This document shows positions 9,111-21,855 of a stretch of DNA of 64,000 nucleotides, piece after piece. How positions within the stretch are numbered: the first letter of the stretch is position 1; each line of letters begins with the position of its first letter. The position numbers and the translations under genes are program-made. Origin of the DNA: Sulfurimicrobium sp. (GTDB lineage Bacteria > Pseudomonadota > Gammaproteobacteria > Burkholderiales > Sulfuricellaceae); NCBI GenBank assembly GCA_030652035.1, contig JAUSBJ010000027.1:1-64000 (forward strand), given 5' to 3'. The notes below the pieces were generated by a model. That model searched no databases. It saw nothing but the letters and a program-made list of their open reading frames with translations, and was not told the origin of the DNA.

Positions 9111-9693
9111 TTCTCCGTAAATTTTTTACGATACTGTTATGTCTTGTTGTATGGACTGTATACGGACTGCTGTTAGTCCCCGATTATTGCATCAGCTTTA
9201 TGGACACGTGGATATGCATGATTTCCTGATTTGCACTGACAATTTTCCTGCCATATGCAAGGATTCCGACCTGATTTCAGCGTCGCGATGAATCGCGAAA
9301 CCCTGAAGCCGTATTCCACGGTTTAGGATCTCTTGAAATGCTTTGCTCTACTGGAAAATCCACCATCCGGATACAGGCTTTCTTGGCGGTCTTATGCTGC
9401 TGGACGTGGCACGGCATTTCAATCCCAGAGGCCAAACGGAATTAAATCGCCTCTTAGAATCACAGAAGCACCAATTGTGACATCCTGGGAATAACAGTGA
9501 AGAGCAGGAGGAAACTCCACCGTTAAAATGTATTTGAACCGCCAATTCGCATGGAACTGTCAGCATGAGAGAATGAAAATGTAGAATCAAATTACCGCTT
9601 TCATTGGCCGGGCAAGGCAGATTCAACAGAGCGCGGCTGAGGTTCGCGCTTCAAAAAGACAATCCCGATATGGATTTAATTGAACGCCCTAAA
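9111..9693. other. 583-bp intergenic stretch without a supported gene
   Basis: Lies between the NUDIX gene and the DUF2818 gene. It should hold the NUDIX/Mla promoter near its left end. A 92-aa minus-strand frame (9348-9626) is open, but its composition (clusters of Cys, Trp and Ser) does not look like a protein and no ribosome binding site is evident. No strong hairpin or repeat was found. Confidence 0.5.
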
Positions 9694-10014
9694 CTACCGC
9701 TTCCGCCACAGGTAGCGGTAGGTAAATCCGGGGAACGCAAATACGAGGAATAGGCAAGCCGTAATCGCGTAAAACTCCCAATTCTGTGAATGCCGGGACG
9801 TCAATTGGCGCTCCAGCAGCATTGCTACCCCGCCCACGATAAAATACAGTACAAGTAATTCAAGAAGTTGAAGTGCCAAATGTTTACCGTTTTTCAGCGG
9901 ATATATCAGTAAAACCCGCTCTGAAAAAAAAGGCATGTTCGACGCTACCAGTGCAAGCAGCAGTATCGTCACACTAGAAATCACAACAAGGAACGTTGAA
10001 TAGAATAGGCACAC
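9694..10014 (-). CDS. DUF2818 family membrane protein, complex I-linked
   Basis: A 106-aa protein with three hydrophobic segments and a basic C-terminus (YRYLWRKR). It matches the DUF2818 family, which in Betaproteobacteria regularly follows nuoN. The GTG start at 10014 makes a 34-bp overlap with nuoN; a later start is possible. Being last in the nuo operon suggests a role in assembly or stability of complex I, which is an inference from position. Confidence 0.8.
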   Translation of the reverse strand: MCLFYSTFLVVISSVTILLLALVASNMPFFSERVLLIYPLKNGKHLALQLLELLVLYFIVGGVAMLLERQLTSRHSQNWEFYAITACLFLVFAFPGFTYRYLWRKR

Positions 10015-11429
10015 AACGCCATCAAAGGCTGGGGAAGAATGCCCAAAGCCAACACAGCCAGGCCATTGGTACTAATCAACATTGCCATGTCACCTTCTGG
10101 ACGGATGGGGGTTTCATCTTGTGGAGCATCAAAATACATCAATTTGATAATCCGCAAGTAATAGAAAGCACCAATGACGGAGAACAGAACTGCGGACACA
10201 ACAAGCCAAACAAAGCCCGCTTGCAAGGCGGCTTGCAGCACCGATAATTTCGCATAGAAGCCAACCGTTGGCGGTATGCCTGCCATCGAAAACATGAACA
10301 GCAACATCATGAAGGCGTACCAAGGGCTTCGTTGATTAAGGCCTTTGAAATCGTCAAGATTTTCAGCCTCGAAACCCTGGCGAGACATCAACATCACCAT
10401 TCCAAAACCGCCTACGCTCATCAACACATACACGAGAACATAAAACATTGATGAGCTATAACCGTTTAATGTGCCAGATAGAAAACCAAGCAACAGGAAA
10501 CCCATATGTGAAATTGTCGAGTAAGCCAACATGCGCTTGATGTTGGTCTGGGCAATCGCAGTAATATTACCGATGGCCATGGAGAGAAACGCCATGATGA
10601 CCAGCATACCCTGCCAATCTTGAACCAATCCCTGCAGTCCTTCAACCAGGAGTCTTGCAACAAAGGCAAAAGCAGCGATCTTAGGAGCTGAACCAATAAA
10701 TAAAGTCACAGCGGTCGGCGCGCCCTGATACACGTCGGGAATCCACATGTGGAATGGTACAACACCCAACTTGAATGCCAACCCCGCAACTACGAACACC
10801 AAACCGAATGTCAGCACTACGTGGTTGCCTGTTGTATTCTGGATAACCGTTGCTACCTGATTGATGTTCAGGCTGCCTGTAGCACCATACAGCATGGACA
10901 TGCCATAGAGGAGCAAACCGGATGCCAGAGCACCAAGGACGAAATATTTCATGGCAGCTTCGGTCGCAAGTGCAGAATCACGCTGCAAGGCAACCATGGC
11001 ATAGAGGCTGAGCGAAAGCAGCTCAAGACCCATGTAAAGCACGAGGAAATGATTGGCCGAAATCATGACCATCATTCCCAGCAGGGCGAAAAGCGCAAGC
11101 GCGAAAAACTCCCCGCGGAACATCCCGCGCAGGCTGATGTAGGTACGTGAATACACCAGCACAACGGAAACAGCAACATAACTCATGAGCTTCAGCACAT
11201 CGCTCATGGCGTCATCCACGAACATGTTGCTGAAGGTATATTGAGGCACTGCGCTGTGTGTAGATACAGTAATCCACGCCGCCCCCAGCAGGGTGATCTG
11301 AGTCAGCGCATAAGTTACGAAACGGTTCTTAGCGGAAAGGAACAAGTCTACGATGAGAATCAACGAGACCATAACCAAGACAAATATTTCTGGTAACGCG
11401 AGGGTCAGGTTGGGCATGGGAAATGTCAT
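9981..11429 (-). CDS. nuoN: NADH-quinone oxidoreductase subunit N
   Basis: A 482-aa antiporter-like membrane subunit of complex I, with about 14 hydrophobic helices. The core stretch holds the proton-channel residues ([28 protein letters not shown] and the lysine of [16 protein letters not shown]). It is one of three Mrp-type subunits (L, M, N) here that pump protons across the inner membrane. It follows nuoM by 11 bp. Length is normal. Confidence 0.97.
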   Translation of the reverse strand: MTFPMPNLTLALPEIFVLVMVSLILIVDLFLSAKNRFVTYALTQITLLGAAWITVSTHSAVPQYTFSNMFVDDAMSDVLKLMSYVAVSVVLVYSRTYISLRGMFRGEFFALALFALLGMMVMISANHFLVLYMGLELLSLSLYAMVALQRDSALATEAAMKYFVLGALASGLLLYGMSMLYGATGSLNINQVATVIQNTTGNHVVLTFGLVFVVAGLAFKLGVVPFHMWIPDVYQGAPTAVTLFIGSAPKIAAFAFVARLLVEGLQGLVQDWQGMLVIMAFLSMAIGNITAIAQTNIKRMLAYSTISHMGFLLLGFLSGTLNGYSSSMFYVLVYVLMSVGGFGMVMLMSRQGFEAENLDDFKGLNQRSPWYAFMMLLFMFSMAGIPPTVGFYAKLSVLQAALQAGFVWLVVSAVLFSVIGAFYYLRIIKLMYFDAPQDETPIRPEGDMAMLISTNGLAVLALGILPQPLMALCAYSIQRSLL

Positions 11430-11440
11430 GAAACGGCCTT

Positions 11441-12925
11441 TTACAGTTTACTTTGTGCCACATGGGCGAGCAGATTGTTGACCGAAGCGTGCATCACTTC
11501 AGTAAAGGGCAGGGGATAAAGTCCCATTCCGAGAACTGCCACAGCTAGCAAACCCAACACAAAAAACTCCCGCTTGCTAATATCTTCCAATTTTTCAACA
11601 TGGGCGTTTGCCACTGCACCGAAAACAACGCGCTTATACATCCACAAGGTATAAGCAGCGCCAAAGATTAAGGTTGATGCAGCCAGGAATCCATACCAGA
11701 AATTGACTTTGACAGCCGCCATGATCACCATAAATTCACCTACAAAACCGCTTGTCCCAGGTAGTCCTGAGTTTGCCATGGCAAAGAGCATGAAGAAGGC
11801 TGCGAACATAGGCATCTTGTTTGCCACGCCGCCATAATCAGATATCTCACGTGAATGCATGCGGTCATACATGACGCCCACACACAAAAACATTGCACCC
11901 GAAATAAAGCCATGGGAGATCATCTGAACGAGTGCGCCTTCCATGCCCATGTTGTTGAAAAGAAAGAAGCCAAGTGTCACGAATCCCATGTGTGAAATGG
12001 ACGAATAGGCAATCAACTTTTTCATATCACTTTGAGCAAGCGCTACCAAGCCAATATAGACGACCGCAATCAGGGATAACGCGATCATGATTCCAGACAG
12101 GGAGTGGCTCGCATCGGGAACAATGGGCAGAGAAAAACGAAGAAAGCCGTAGGCGCCAAGTTTCAACATGATTGCAGCAAGAATCACGGAACCACCTGTC
12201 GGCGCTTCAACGTGAGCATCTGGTAACCAAGTATGAACTGGCCACATTGGCACCTTGACCGCAAATGCAGTGAAGAAAGCAATAAAGATCATTATTTGGA
12301 CGTTCAGAGCAAGCGGCAGCTTGTGGTAGTCGAGGATGCTGAAACTGCCACCAGACTTGTGATACAGGTAGATAAACGCAACCAGCATCAACAAGGAACC
12401 AAGTAAGGTATAGAGAAAAAACTTAACTGCCGCATAAACTCGATTTGGACCACCCCAAACACCGATGGCGATAAACATCGGGATTAGCATTGCTTCCCAG
12501 AAGACATAAAATAGAACGGCATCCAGCGCGGAAAACACCCCGTTCATCAAACCGGACATAATCAGAAAGGCAGCCATGTATTGCGCGACTTTCTTTTGAA
12601 TCACATTCCACCCGGCGATCACCACAAGCAGTGTTGTAAAGGTGGTGAGCAAGATAAACAACATGGATATACCATCCACACCAAGATGGTAGTGAATATT
12701 AAAAGTCTCTATCCATGGTGCGAGTTCTACAAACTGCATATCACTGGTCAGACGATTAAACCCAGTGAAGAGCGGTATGCTAACCAAGAAATTTGCACTA
12801 GCACCAATTAAGGCGATTATGCGGGCAAATTGCGCATTACGATCACTGCCCGTCGCAAGTACCAACAGGCCTGCCACGATTGGCAACCAAATAACCCAAC
12901 TTAATAATGTCGAACCTTCGCTCAT
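11441..12925 (-). CDS. nuoM: NADH-quinone oxidoreductase subunit M
   Basis: A 494-aa antiporter-like membrane subunit of complex I. Conserved elements include the channel glutamate region [46 protein letters not shown], and [17 protein letters not shown]. Length is typical. It is separated from nuoL by 135 bp, the largest gap between the last nuo genes; I saw no gene in it. Confidence 0.97.
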   Translation of the reverse strand: MSEGSTLLSWVIWLPIVAGLLVLATGSDRNAQFARIIALIGASANFLVSIPLFTGFNRLTSDMQFVELAPWIETFNIHYHLGVDGISMLFILLTTFTTLLVVIAGWNVIQKKVAQYMAAFLIMSGLMNGVFSALDAVLFYVFWEAMLIPMFIAIGVWGGPNRVYAAVKFFLYTLLGSLLMLVAFIYLYHKSGGSFSILDYHKLPLALNVQIMIFIAFFTAFAVKVPMWPVHTWLPDAHVEAPTGGSVILAAIMLKLGAYGFLRFSLPIVPDASHSLSGIMIALSLIAVVYIGLVALAQSDMKKLIAYSSISHMGFVTLGFFLFNNMGMEGALVQMISHGFISGAMFLCVGVMYDRMHSREISDYGGVANKMPMFAAFFMLFAMANSGLPGTSGFVGEFMVIMAAVKVNFWYGFLAASTLIFGAAYTLWMYKRVVFGAVANAHVEKLEDISKREFFVLGLLAVAVLGMGLYPLPFTEVMHASVNNLLAHVAQSKL

Positions 12926-13060
12926 AACTTCCCTAAATTACTCTGTCTCATTCCATATGTATTGAATATTTGCAAGAAGATCAGACTGCGCCGGCTCATA
13001 CTGAACGAACAGTAAAGTAGGGACAGATAGCAAATAACCTCTGAAATATCTATGGATTCA

Positions 13061-15052
13061 TCATCTAACGAACAGCGAAACCAACAAAAACACACCGATG
13101 ATCATGGCAAAGGCGTAATGGTAAATGTACCCAGACTGAACATGCCTGATTAGTGAAGAGAACCAACCAACCAAGCGTGCAGTGCCATTCACGAACAAAC
13201 CATCGATCAACCAAACATCGCCTACGCGCCAAAGAAACCTGGCAAGAAGTCGCGCTCCACCCGCAAAGAAAATATCGTTGAATGCGTCGAAACCATACTT
13301 CTTCTCAAGAATAGTTGAAATCAACGAGAATTTCGCCTTGATTATAGCCGGCAGTTCAGGACGCCGAATATACAAAAACCATGCGGTTCCTGCGCCACTG
13401 ATCGCAAGCCAGAAGGGTAGTGTAGTCAGCGCATGCAACATCATCCCCCAAACACCGTGAAACTCCTGTGCCAAGTGATGCATTGCCGGATGGTTTTCTG
13501 CAATAAATATAGTGTCACCAAAGAAACCACCAAACAGCATCGGGCCGATAAACCATCCTGCAGAAATAGACGGAATTGCCAGCAAGAGTAAGGGCACAGT
13601 TACAACCCATGGTGATTCGTGGGGAACTGTAGAACCATGATGCCCGTGGTCATCATGATGATCGTGCCCGCCAGCAGGAGCATGGCGGAAACGTTCCTCG
13701 CCATGAAAAGTATAAAACACGAGCCGGAAAGAATAGAATCCACCGATGAAGACGCCAGCAAGAATTGCAAAGTATGCAAATCCAGCCCCAGGGATAGTTG
13801 AAAGACCGACAGCCTCGATTATTGAATCCTTGGAGAAGAATCCGGCGAAGGGAGGCAAACCCGCATTGGCAATAGCACCGATCAGAACAGTCAGATAAGT
13901 TATTGGCATGTACTTGCGCAGACCGCCCATGTAGCGCATATCTTGCTGGTGGTGCATGGCCATGATGACGGAACCGGCCCCAAGAAATAGCACTGCCTTA
14001 AAGAAGGCGTGAGTCATCAAGTGGAACATTGCCGCAGAATATGCCGACGCACCCAGAGCCACAGTCATGTAGCCAAGTTGAGACAAGGTTGAATAGGCAA
14101 CCACGCGTTTGATGTCAGTCTGCACGATGGCAATCAGCGCCATAAACAACGCTGTAATCGAACCAATAATGATGACGAAAGACAATGCAGTTTCGCTCAG
14201 TTCAAATAGTGGAGACATGCGCGAAACCATGAAAATACCGGCAGTTACCATTGTGGCGGCGTGAATCAAAGCAGATATCGGTGTCGGACCTTCCATAGAA
14301 TCCGGCAGCCATACGTGCAACGGAAACTGAGCAGATTTACCCATGGCCCCGATAAAAAGAAGGATACAAATGACCGTGAGCAGACTCCACGTTTGTCCGG
14401 GTAAAAGGCTGACGCTAAGGGAGGATATTTCAGGAGCCAGAGAAAATACCGCAGCATAATCCAGTGTGCCAAAGTACGCCAATACCATGCCAATACCAAG
14501 TATAAAGCCAAAGTCACCTACACGATTGACCAGGAAAGCTTTCAAATTGGCATAAATAGCCGTAGGTTTGTTATACCAGAATCCGATCAGAAGATATGAC
14601 ACCAAGCCGACCGCTTCCCAGCCAAAGAAAAGCTGCAGGAAGTTGTTGCTCATCACCAGCATTAGCATGGAGAAGGTGAACAGAGAGATATAGCTGAAGA
14701 AACGTTGATAACCCGGGTCTTCTGCCATATAACCGATGGTGTAGATGTGAACCATAAGTGAAACAAACGTCACCACCACCATCATCAAGGCTGACAATTT
14801 ATCGATCAGGAAACCAACTTCAAAGCGGATTTCGCCTGAGGTCATCCATGTATAAACACTACCATTGAAAACGTGGCCAGCAGCCACATCCTGGAAAATC
14901 ACAATAGAAGCGATGAATGAAGTGGCGACACCCGCAATTGTTACCCAGTGCGAAAGCACGCGGCCAATATACTTGCCGAACAAGCCGGCTATCACCGCCC
15001 CTACGAGTGGTGCGAGAGGAACGAGCAGATATAGTTTTTGCATTTCGGTCAT
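13061..15052 (-). CDS. nuoL: NADH-quinone oxidoreductase subunit L
   Basis: A 663-aa subunit, the most distal proton-pumping subunit of complex I. It has the antiporter core (FFGWEAVGLVSYLLIGFWY, GKSAQFPLHVWLPDSMEGPTPISALIHAATMVTAG, DIKRVVAYSTLSQLGYM). The C-terminal extension of about 150 residues forms the lateral helix, and a histidine-rich loop (GGHDHHDDHGHHG) sits before it. The His-rich loop is seen in some relatives and probably faces solvent. Confidence 0.97.
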   Translation of the reverse strand: MTEMQKLYLLVPLAPLVGAVIAGLFGKYIGRVLSHWVTIAGVATSFIASIVIFQDVAAGHVFNGSVYTWMTSGEIRFEVGFLIDKLSALMMVVVTFVSLMVHIYTIGYMAEDPGYQRFFSYISLFTFSMLMLVMSNNFLQLFFGWEAVGLVSYLLIGFWYNKPTAIYANLKAFLVNRVGDFGFILGIGMVLAYFGTLDYAAVFSLAPEISSLSVSLLPGQTWSLLTVICILLFIGAMGKSAQFPLHVWLPDSMEGPTPISALIHAATMVTAGIFMVSRMSPLFELSETALSFVIIIGSITALFMALIAIVQTDIKRVVAYSTLSQLGYMTVALGASAYSAAMFHLMTHAFFKAVLFLGAGSVIMAMHHQQDMRYMGGLRKYMPITYLTVLIGAIANAGLPPFAGFFSKDSIIEAVGLSTIPGAGFAYFAILAGVFIGGFYSFRLVFYTFHGEERFRHAPAGGHDHHDDHGHHGSTVPHESPWVVTVPLLLLAIPSISAGWFIGPMLFGGFFGDTIFIAENHPAMHHLAQEFHGVWGMMLHALTTLPFWLAISGAGTAWFLYIRRPELPAIIKAKFSLISTILEKKYGFDAFNDIFFAGGARLLARFLWRVGDVWLIDGLFVNGTARLVGWFSSLIRHVQSGYIYHYAFAMIIGVFLLVSLFVR

Positions 15053-15094
15053 GGTTCTTATCGGCTGTCAGATGTCTTGTGCAAGCACTGACGC

Positions 15095-15400
15095 TTATCC
15101 CTTCAAATGATCCAGATTTTGCACGTTTATGGTACGCAGATTGCGGAACAGCACCACCAGAATTGCCAGTCCTATGGCAGCTTCTGCTGCAGCTACGGTA
15201 AGAATGAAAAATACAAATACCTGACCAGCAGTATCATTGAGGTAATGAGAAAACGCGACAAAATTCATGTTGACCGCTAAAAGCATAAGTTCGATAGCCA
15301 TTAGCAGAACAATCACATTTTTGCGGTTAAGGAATATCCCCAGCACACTGATGGCGAACAAAATGGCACCAAGTACCAAGTAGTGAGATAGGGTCAGCAC
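15095..15400 (-). CDS. nuoK: NADH-quinone oxidoreductase subunit K
   Basis: A 101-aa subunit with three transmembrane helices, including the conserved glutamates in [15 protein letters not shown]. The frame is open to an ATG at 15436, inside the end of nuoJ. The GTG at 15400 has GAGGAG about six bases upstream and gives exactly the usual family length and start ([10 protein letters not shown]), so it was chosen. It lies between nuoJ and nuoL in canonical order. Confidence 0.95.
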   Translation of the reverse strand: MLTLSHYLVLGAILFAISVLGIFLNRKNVIVLLMAIELMLLAVNMNFVAFSHYLNDTAGQVFVFFILTVAAAEAAIGLAILVVLFRNLRTINVQNLDHLKG

Positions 15401-15410
15401 GCGCGGCTCC

Positions 15411-16061
15411 TCAAGATTGTTTCTCCGTTTGTTCAACAGCCTCGTGCTTCTGCCTCAGCTTATTGTCAGCCGCAACAGGAATGATGCGCAGGCGATCATT
15501 TCGACGCACCGCAATTTGCTGTGCGGAATCCTGATATTTTGTATCCTTACGGCGACGTAACGTTAGCGCAATGGCAGCAACAATCGCCACCAGGAGAATC
15601 ACAGACGCGATTTCAAAGGGATATACGTATTCCGTATATATCAAGCGGCCCAATTCTTTGATATTACTGTATTCGGGTCCATGAATAACGGGTGATACAC
15701 CGCTTCCATTCGCCCAGAAATTCCGCCCGGCAACCACTACCGCCATTTCGGCTGCCATTAGAACGGCCACCAGCAGGGCGAAAGGCAGGTTATCCCAGAA
15801 ACCCTCGCGCAAAGTATCGTAGTTAATGTCCAGCATCATCACTACGAACAGGAACAGCACCATCACTGCACCCACATACACCAGAACCAGAACTATGGCG
15901 AGAAACTCGGCCTGCAACATAATCCACAGCGCTGCGGCGGTAAAGAAAGCCAACACCAGAAATAGTGCAGAGTGAACCGGATTGCGCGCAGTCACAACAC
16001 GTGCCGCAGCAAACAGCAGAATTGTGGCAAAAAAGTAGAAAATCAGCGTTTGCGCATTCAT
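15411..16061 (-). CDS. nuoJ: NADH-quinone oxidoreductase subunit J
   Basis: A 216-aa subunit with five hydrophobic helices and the conserved loop [16 protein letters not shown], whose helix 3 takes part in coupling electron transfer to proton pumping. The C-terminal 45 residues after the last helix ([10 protein letters not shown] ... [13 protein letters not shown]) are hydrophilic and basic, longer than in E. coli but usual in Betaproteobacteria. Confidence 0.95.
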   Translation of the reverse strand: MNAQTLIFYFFATILLFAAARVVTARNPVHSALFLVLAFFTAAALWIMLQAEFLAIVLVLVYVGAVMVLFLFVVMMLDINYDTLREGFWDNLPFALLVAVLMAAEMAVVVAGRNFWANGSGVSPVIHGPEYSNIKELGRLIYTEYVYPFEIASVILLVAIVAAIALTLRRRKDTKYQDSAQQIAVRRNDRLRIIPVAADNKLRQKHEAVEQTEKQS

Positions 16062-16082
16062 TAACTAAGTCCTGTCCAAAAA

Positions 16083-16574
16083 CTAGCGGTATTTCGCATC
16101 TGCAGCCCTGTCCTTTGCGATTTGTTCTTCATGTTTATCACCTACCGCCAGCAGCATCTGTTTTGTGTAGTAAAGATCGCCACGTTTTTCACCGTGATAA
16201 TCGAAAATCCTGGTCTCTACGATGGAATCAACTGGGCAAGATTCCTCACAAAACCCACAGAATATGCATTTGGTCAAATCAATGTCGTAACGCGTCGTAC
16301 GTCGCGTACCGTCAGCACGTTCTTCCATATCTATCTGTATGGCCATGGCCGGACAAACAGCCTCACAAAGCTTGCATGCAATACACCGTTCCTCCCCGTT
16401 CGGATAACGGCGCAATGCATGAAGTCCGCGGAATCGTGGCGACATTGGTGTACGTTCTTCGGGATACTGCACAGTGATCTTGCGAGCAAACAAATAGCGC
16501 CCGGTCACTGCCATACCCTGAAGTAACTCAATCAGTAGCAGACTTTTGAAGAATGCATTTAGGCTTTTCATCAT
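16083..16574 (-). CDS. nuoI: NADH-quinone oxidoreductase subunit I
   Basis: A 163-aa peripheral subunit with two [4Fe-4S] motifs, [12 protein letters not shown] and [12 protein letters not shown], for clusters N6a and N6b. These carry electrons from NuoG to NuoB. The N-terminal amphipathic helix contacts the membrane arm. The order nuoH-nuoI-nuoJ is canonical. Confidence 0.97.
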   Translation of the reverse strand: MMKSLNAFFKSLLLIELLQGMAVTGRYLFARKITVQYPEERTPMSPRFRGLHALRRYPNGEERCIACKLCEAVCPAMAIQIDMEERADGTRRTTRYDIDLTKCIFCGFCEESCPVDSIVETRIFDYHGEKRGDLYYTKQMLLAVGDKHEEQIAKDRAADAKYR

Positions 16575-16593
16575 TTCGATTTAGTCTTGCTCT

Positions 16594-17622
16594 TCAGTGG
16601 AACAAATAACCCAGCGGGGTCTGCATCATGGCGCCTACAAACAGCAGCCACACTAGCGTCACTGGAATGAAAACCTTCCAACCCAGGCGCATGATCTGGT
16701 CGTAACGATAGCGGGGAAAAGTTGCCCGAAACCATAAAAACAGGAATAGCACGAAACAGATTTTCGCAATCAGCCAAAAGAATCCAGGAATCCACGTGAA
16801 TGGGGCAACATCGAATGGTGGCAGCCACCCTCCCAGGAACATCAGCGCTGTTAGCGTGGCAACCAAAATCATGTTTGCGTATTCGGCGAGAAAGAATACA
16901 GCAAATGCCATTCCGGAATACTCAGCATGGAAACCGACAATCTCGGATTCACCTTCTGCAACGTCAAATGGTGCGCGGTTGATTTCCGCCACGGAGGAAA
17001 TCAGGTAAACCAAAAACATCGGAAACAATGGCAGCCAATACCAGCTAAAAAAACTGGAACCCTTTTGAGCATTGACAATTTCGACTAAATTCAGACTTTG
17101 CGCGGCCATCAGCACACCTACCAGAGCAAAGCCCATTGCGATTTCATAAGATACGATTTGAGCTGCGGAACGCATGGCACCCAGAAACGGGTATTTAGAG
17201 TTAGAAGCCCAACCGGCGAGCACAATTCCATAAACGCCCATGGAAGTAATGGCCATAATGTAGAGCAAACTGGCGTCAATATTTGCCAAAACCAGTTCCG
17301 GCGAGAAAGGCACGACGGCCCAGGCCGCCAGTGCTGGCGCCATCGCCAAAACCGGACCGAGCAGGAACAGTTTTTTGTTGGCACCACTGGGAATGATGAT
17401 TTCCTTCATCATCAGCTTCACGCCGTCTGCTATCGGTTGCAACAGTCCCAGCGGACCTACTCGATTAGGCCCAATGCGCACCTGCATGTAGCCGATCACT
17501 TTGCGTTCAGCATAAGTAACATAGGCCACAGCCAGCAGTAAGGGGCCAACAATGGCGATGATTTTCACCAGCGTCCAGACCACCGGCCATGCAGGGCCCA
17601 ACAGGGATTGAAAGAATTCCAT
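16594..17622 (-). CDS. nuoH: NADH-quinone oxidoreductase subunit H
   Basis: A 342-aa membrane subunit forming part of the quinone chamber. Characteristic segments are [19 protein letters not shown] near the N-terminus, [21 protein letters not shown] in the middle, and [20 protein letters not shown] near the end. About eight membrane helices. It starts 4 bp after the nuoG stop. Confidence 0.97.
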   Translation of the reverse strand: MEFFQSLLGPAWPVVWTLVKIIAIVGPLLLAVAYVTYAERKVIGYMQVRIGPNRVGPLGLLQPIADGVKLMMKEIIIPSGANKKLFLLGPVLAMAPALAAWAVVPFSPELVLANIDASLLYIMAITSMGVYGIVLAGWASNSKYPFLGAMRSAAQIVSYEIAMGFALVGVLMAAQSLNLVEIVNAQKGSSFFSWYWLPLFPMFLVYLISSVAEINRAPFDVAEGESEIVGFHAEYSGMAFAVFFLAEYANMILVATLTALMFLGGWLPPFDVAPFTWIPGFFWLIAKICFVLFLFLWFRATFPRYRYDQIMRLGWKVFIPVTLVWLLFVGAMMQTPLGYLFH

Positions 17623-17626
17623 CAGA

Positions 17627-19987
17627 TCAGGCCTTCTCTACCACAATTTCACCAAACATCGAACCGAGACCGGCAGTCAGGGGATGCGCAGCAGGAACCC
17701 GCGCACAGCCCGACGGCAGTTTGTCGTCACGTCTAACGCGCATCAGCGTGTGACCCTCGCCTTGGCGCACCACTGCCATTGCTCCATTTTCAAGCTGTAA
17801 CTGCGCCAGCAACACACCATTCATTGTCACCTCCGGCGCTGCTCCATCCGCAGTACGCTGGAGCGAACCCGCTCGACGAACCAGAGCATCCGCCTGATAA
17901 ATCGGCACATCTCCAATACGCTGCACGCCGTTACCTGCCGGAGTCAGTGTGATATTCCCCAACTCCTGCAATTGATTGTTGCATGCGGCTTGCAAGGATT
18001 CGCTACCTGAATCAAATAAGGCTGCACGAACGTCTTCTGAACTGTTGTAATCGAATCCATGCAGATTGAACATGTTGCCCAATACACGCAAAACTTTCCA
18101 GGCAGGACGGGACTCACTGAACGGCTTGACTACAGCATTAAAGCTTTGCGCGCGGCCTTCGGTATTAACGAAAGTCCCAGAAGTTTCGGCAAATGGTGCG
18201 ATCGGCAACATCACATCAGCATAATTCATGGCCTGATGTCGATAAGCACTCATTGCCACCACCAATTCTGCATTTTCCACCGCTTTCGAAGCGAGTTGTG
18301 GATCATGGCAATCCAATTCAATCTCGGTATTCAACAGCAAATATGCCAGGCGTGGGCTACGCAGCATTTCCGATGCATTCATGCCGGATGTCGCTGGTTT
18401 ACCCAAGGGACCAGAAAATGGCACCATACCAGCAATATGTGCGCCAACACTATTCGCAGCCTCACCCATTACACCCAGGGTAGCACCGGAAATCCGTGCA
18501 ATCTCTTGTGCAAGCGCATGCACTTCACTATAACAAGGGTGATGCAGGGCAATATTACCTAGCAGCACTGACGTTTTGTTTCCAGATGCCAAGCTCGTAG
18601 CAATTGCATACGCAGATTCAGATGCAGTATGGTTAGCGACATTTACAGGCACCGTAGCCTGTTTGATATCAACAAGGGCTTTAAGTACTTGCGCCAGAGC
18701 ATTTTGCATCTCGGCAGGAGACACGATAATTTTATTTGCCACGCGGCACAGAAGATCGTCATCTAGCGGATTCAGCAAATTCAGATCTGCTCCGGCCTTG
18801 ACTGCTTGGCGCAGGCGGTGAGCAAGCAAAGGATGATCCTTGCGAAGATTACTGCCCACAACCAGTATGCAATCCAGTTCCTGCACTGCGGCGATGCTTT
18901 GACCCAACCATGGCGCCCCTCGAGTTGCACCATCAGCCGAGAAGTCGGATTGCCGAGTGCGGTGATCTACGTTACCGCTGCCCAAGCCGCGCACAAGCTT
19001 CTGCACCAGGTATAACTCTTCCAGAGTACTGTGCGGAGACGCCAGCGCGCCAATCTGATCTGCGCCATGATCGTCCCGAATACGCTTCAGGCCATTGGCC
19101 ACATATTCAAGAGCAGTCTGCCAGTCACACTCCTGCCACTCGCCATGACGCTTGATCATAGGCTGAGTGAGACGTTGCTCAGAGTTCAGCGCTTCATAGG
19201 AATATCGGTCCTTATCGGACAGCCAGCACTCATTGATCGACTCGTTTTCACGCGGAACAACACGCATCACGCGATTGCTCTTTACGTGCACGGCAAGATT
19301 GGAACCTAGACTGTCATGAGGGCTAACCGAAGCACGGCGAGTTAATTCCCAAGCGCGTGCAGTGTAGCGGAAAGGTTTGCTAGTCAGCGCGCCCACCGGG
19401 CACAAATCAATCATGTTGCCGGACAATTCAGAATCGACGGTTCTTTCGACGAAAGGCATGATTTCGGAGTGTTCACCTCTGCCAGCCTGCCCCAGTTCCA
19501 TGACACCCGAAATTTCCTGACCGAAACGTACACAACGTGTGCAATGAATGCACCGCGTCATATCTGTTGAAATCAGTGGGCCCAATTCCTTGTTGGCAAC
19601 AACCCGTTTTTCTTCTTCATAGCGAGAAGCTACGCCACCAAAGCCAACTGCCAGATCTTGCAATTGACACTCGCCCCCCTGATCGCAGATCGGGCAGTCC
19701 AGTGGATGGTTAATCAACAAAAATTCCATCACACCTTTTTGTGCGCGTATTGCCGATTCAGAACGTGTCAACACTTTCATACCGTCAGTCACTGGCGTAG
19801 CGCATGCCGGTAGTGGCTTGGGCGCTTTTTCAACCTGTACCAGGCACATGCGGCAGTTAGCGGCAATGGACAGTTTTTTGTGATAGCAGAAGTGAGGAAT
19901 ATGTATTCCTGCCTGACGAGCTGCATCCATTACGGTGCTTCCGTCTTTTACTTCGATCTGCTTGCCGTCAATTTCGATGTGAGCCAT
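17627..19987 (-). CDS. nuoG: NADH-quinone oxidoreductase subunit G
   Basis: A 786-aa iron-sulfur subunit. The N-terminal ferredoxin-like domain binds the [2Fe-2S] N1b cluster ([16 protein letters not shown]). It is followed by the [14 protein letters not shown] segment for N5 and the [11 protein letters not shown] [4Fe-4S] motif for N4. The rest is a molybdopterin-oxidoreductase-like domain without the cofactor. It transfers electrons from NuoE/F to NuoI. Length is normal for Betaproteobacteria. Confidence 0.97.
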   Translation of the reverse strand: MAHIEIDGKQIEVKDGSTVMDAARQAGIHIPHFCYHKKLSIAANCRMCLVQVEKAPKPLPACATPVTDGMKVLTRSESAIRAQKGVMEFLLINHPLDCPICDQGGECQLQDLAVGFGGVASRYEEEKRVVANKELGPLISTDMTRCIHCTRCVRFGQEISGVMELGQAGRGEHSEIMPFVERTVDSELSGNMIDLCPVGALTSKPFRYTARAWELTRRASVSPHDSLGSNLAVHVKSNRVMRVVPRENESINECWLSDKDRYSYEALNSEQRLTQPMIKRHGEWQECDWQTALEYVANGLKRIRDDHGADQIGALASPHSTLEELYLVQKLVRGLGSGNVDHRTRQSDFSADGATRGAPWLGQSIAAVQELDCILVVGSNLRKDHPLLAHRLRQAVKAGADLNLLNPLDDDLLCRVANKIIVSPAEMQNALAQVLKALVDIKQATVPVNVANHTASESAYAIATSLASGNKTSVLLGNIALHHPCYSEVHALAQEIARISGATLGVMGEAANSVGAHIAGMVPFSGPLGKPATSGMNASEMLRSPRLAYLLLNTEIELDCHDPQLASKAVENAELVVAMSAYRHQAMNYADVMLPIAPFAETSGTFVNTEGRAQSFNAVVKPFSESRPAWKVLRVLGNMFNLHGFDYNSSEDVRAALFDSGSESLQAACNNQLQELGNITLTPAGNGVQRIGDVPIYQADALVRRAGSLQRTADGAAPEVTMNGVLLAQLQLENGAMAVVRQGEGHTLMRVRRDDKLPSGCARVPAAHPLTAGLGSMFGEIVVEKA

Positions 19988-20011
19988 GTTAGCGTTCAGT
20001 TTTCAACTTAT

Positions 20012-21277
20012 TCAAACCATGCACTTCTTGTGCTCAATGTGATACTCAAATTCATTACGATAATGTTTGAGCATCCCCTGCACCGGCATCGCTGCTGCGT
20101 CACCCAATGCACAGATAGTACGACCCATGATATTGCTTGTAACTGAATCCAGAAGGGCCAAGTCTTCCGGCTTACCCTTGCCGTGTTCTATACGGTGCAC
20201 AATTCGGTACAACCAACCCGTGCCTTCGCGACATGGCGTGCATTGACCACAGGATTCTTCAAAGTAGAAATAGGATAGGCGCTCCAGCGCCTTTACCATG
20301 CACACCGTCTCATCCATCACGATCACCGACCCGGCACCCAGCATGGAACCCGCTTTGGATAAGGAGTCATAGTCCATGGTGCAATCCATGATGATCTCCG
20401 CGGGCAACACCGGCACTGAAGACCCACCGGGTATCACTGCCTTGAGTTTGTGGCCGTTACGCACACCACCTGCCATTTCCAACAACTCCGAAAACGGAGT
20501 GCCCATGCCAATTTCAAAATTGCCCGGCTTGTTAACATGTCCTGAAACGGAAAATATCTTTGTTCCGCCGTTATTTGGCTTGCCCAACTCAAGAAATTTC
20601 TGCCCGCCGTTACGGATTATGTATGGAATGCTGGCGAATGTTTCAGTGTTGTTGATGGTTGTGGGCTTGCCATAAAGACCAAAACTTGCAGGAAATGGCG
20701 GCTTGAAGCGTGGCTGTCCTTTTCTACCTTCAATGGATTCAAGCAGCGCCGTTTCCTCGCCACAGATATAAGCTCCATAACCGTGGTGCGCATGCAAGTT
20801 AAAACTAAAGTCACTTCCAAACAGGTTGTCGCCCAGGAATCCTGCGACACGAGCTTCCTCAAGCGCCTCCTCGAAACGTTCGTAGGATTCCCAGATCTCA
20901 CCGTGGATATAGTTGTAACCCACTTTAACACCCATTGTATAGGCGGCTATCGCCATCCCTTCAATGAGCTGGTGCGGATTGTATCGAATGATATCGCGAT
21001 CCTTGAAGGTGCCTGGTTCGCCCTCATCAGTATTGCAAACGATGTACTTGTCACCCTGGAAGTGACGCGGCATAAAGCTCCACTTGAGACCCGTCGGAAA
21101 ACCTGCGCCTCCTCGGCCACGCAAGGCGGAGATTTTGACCTGATTGATAATTTCCTCAGGTGACATCTTCTCCATCACCACTTTTTTGAGTGTTTCGTAG
21201 CCACCTGTACTGAGGTAGCTTGACAGCTTCCACGACTCAGGCTGGTGAATGGAGTGAAAGATGACTTCATTGGCCAT
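20012..21277 (-). CDS. nuoF: NADH-quinone oxidoreductase subunit F
   Basis: A 421-aa subunit that oxidises NADH through FMN. The glycine-rich NADH/FMN site is [34 protein letters not shown] follows, and the [4Fe-4S] N3 motif is [13 protein letters not shown] with a distant Cys in [14 protein letters not shown]. Its start overlaps the nuoE stop by one base, so translation is probably coupled. Confidence 0.97.
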   Translation of the reverse strand: MANEVIFHSIHQPESWKLSSYLSTGGYETLKKVVMEKMSPEEIINQVKISALRGRGGAGFPTGLKWSFMPRHFQGDKYIVCNTDEGEPGTFKDRDIIRYNPHQLIEGMAIAAYTMGVKVGYNYIHGEIWESYERFEEALEEARVAGFLGDNLFGSDFSFNLHAHHGYGAYICGEETALLESIEGRKGQPRFKPPFPASFGLYGKPTTINNTETFASIPYIIRNGGQKFLELGKPNNGGTKIFSVSGHVNKPGNFEIGMGTPFSELLEMAGGVRNGHKLKAVIPGGSSVPVLPAEIIMDCTMDYDSLSKAGSMLGAGSVIVMDETVCMVKALERLSYFYFEESCGQCTPCREGTGWLYRIVHRIEHGKGKPEDLALLDSVTSNIMGRTICALGDAAAMPVQGMLKHYRNEFEYHIEHKKCMV

Positions 21278-21750
21278 TATTCGAGCTCCGCCAAAATCTG
21301 GTCTACTTTCTCAGGGGAAAGGGAACCACACATGCGCTTATTGTTGACAAGGAACAACGGACCCTCTCCACAAGCGCCCATACACTCGCCTTCTTTGAGG
21401 GTAAAGCGACCATCGCCCGTCGTCTCTCCAAAATCAATTCCCAGCTTCTTTTTCATATGCTCAGCAATTCCTTCTGCCCCCATCAGCGTGCAGGAAAGAT
21501 TGGTGCAAACCGTGATCTTGTATTTCCCGACCGGATGCATCTCATACATGTTGTAAAAGCTAGCCACTTCATAAACAGCCACTGGCGCCATGCAGAGATA
21601 ATTTGCAACAAAATCCATGAGTTCGGTCGATAACCAGCCCAATTCATCCTGGGCAATACGTAACGCAGCCATCACTGCTGAGCTCTTTCGATCAGCAGGA
21701 TATTTGGCGATTTCGTGGTCAATTTTCGCTAGGGATTCTTGGCTTAACAT
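21277..21750 (-). CDS. nuoE: NADH-quinone oxidoreductase subunit E
   Basis: A 157-aa thioredoxin-fold subunit with the [2Fe-2S] N1a ligands CTNLSC and CMGACGEGP. It pairs with NuoF in the NADH dehydrogenase module. A gap of 105 bp separates it from nuoD upstream; no gene was seen there. Confidence 0.96.
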   Translation of the reverse strand: MLSQESLAKIDHEIAKYPADRKSSAVMAALRIAQDELGWLSTELMDFVANYLCMAPVAVYEVASFYNMYEMHPVGKYKITVCTNLSCTLMGAEGIAEHMKKKLGIDFGETTGDGRFTLKEGECMGACGEGPLFLVNNKRMCGSLSPEKVDQILAELE

Positions 21751-21855
21751 TCTTTATGTTCTTTTAATGGAGAGGAGGAACGATTACAACAGGATTCAAA
21801 AACGCTGTTCCATATACTTCCATCCTGTCGACTCCGCATTCCTGTCTATCTTCGA

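Noticed and set aside
9348..9626. 92-aa minus-strand frame in the gap after the NUDIX gene
   Set aside because: Composition rich in Cys, Ser and Trp, no ribosome binding site, no recognisable domain.
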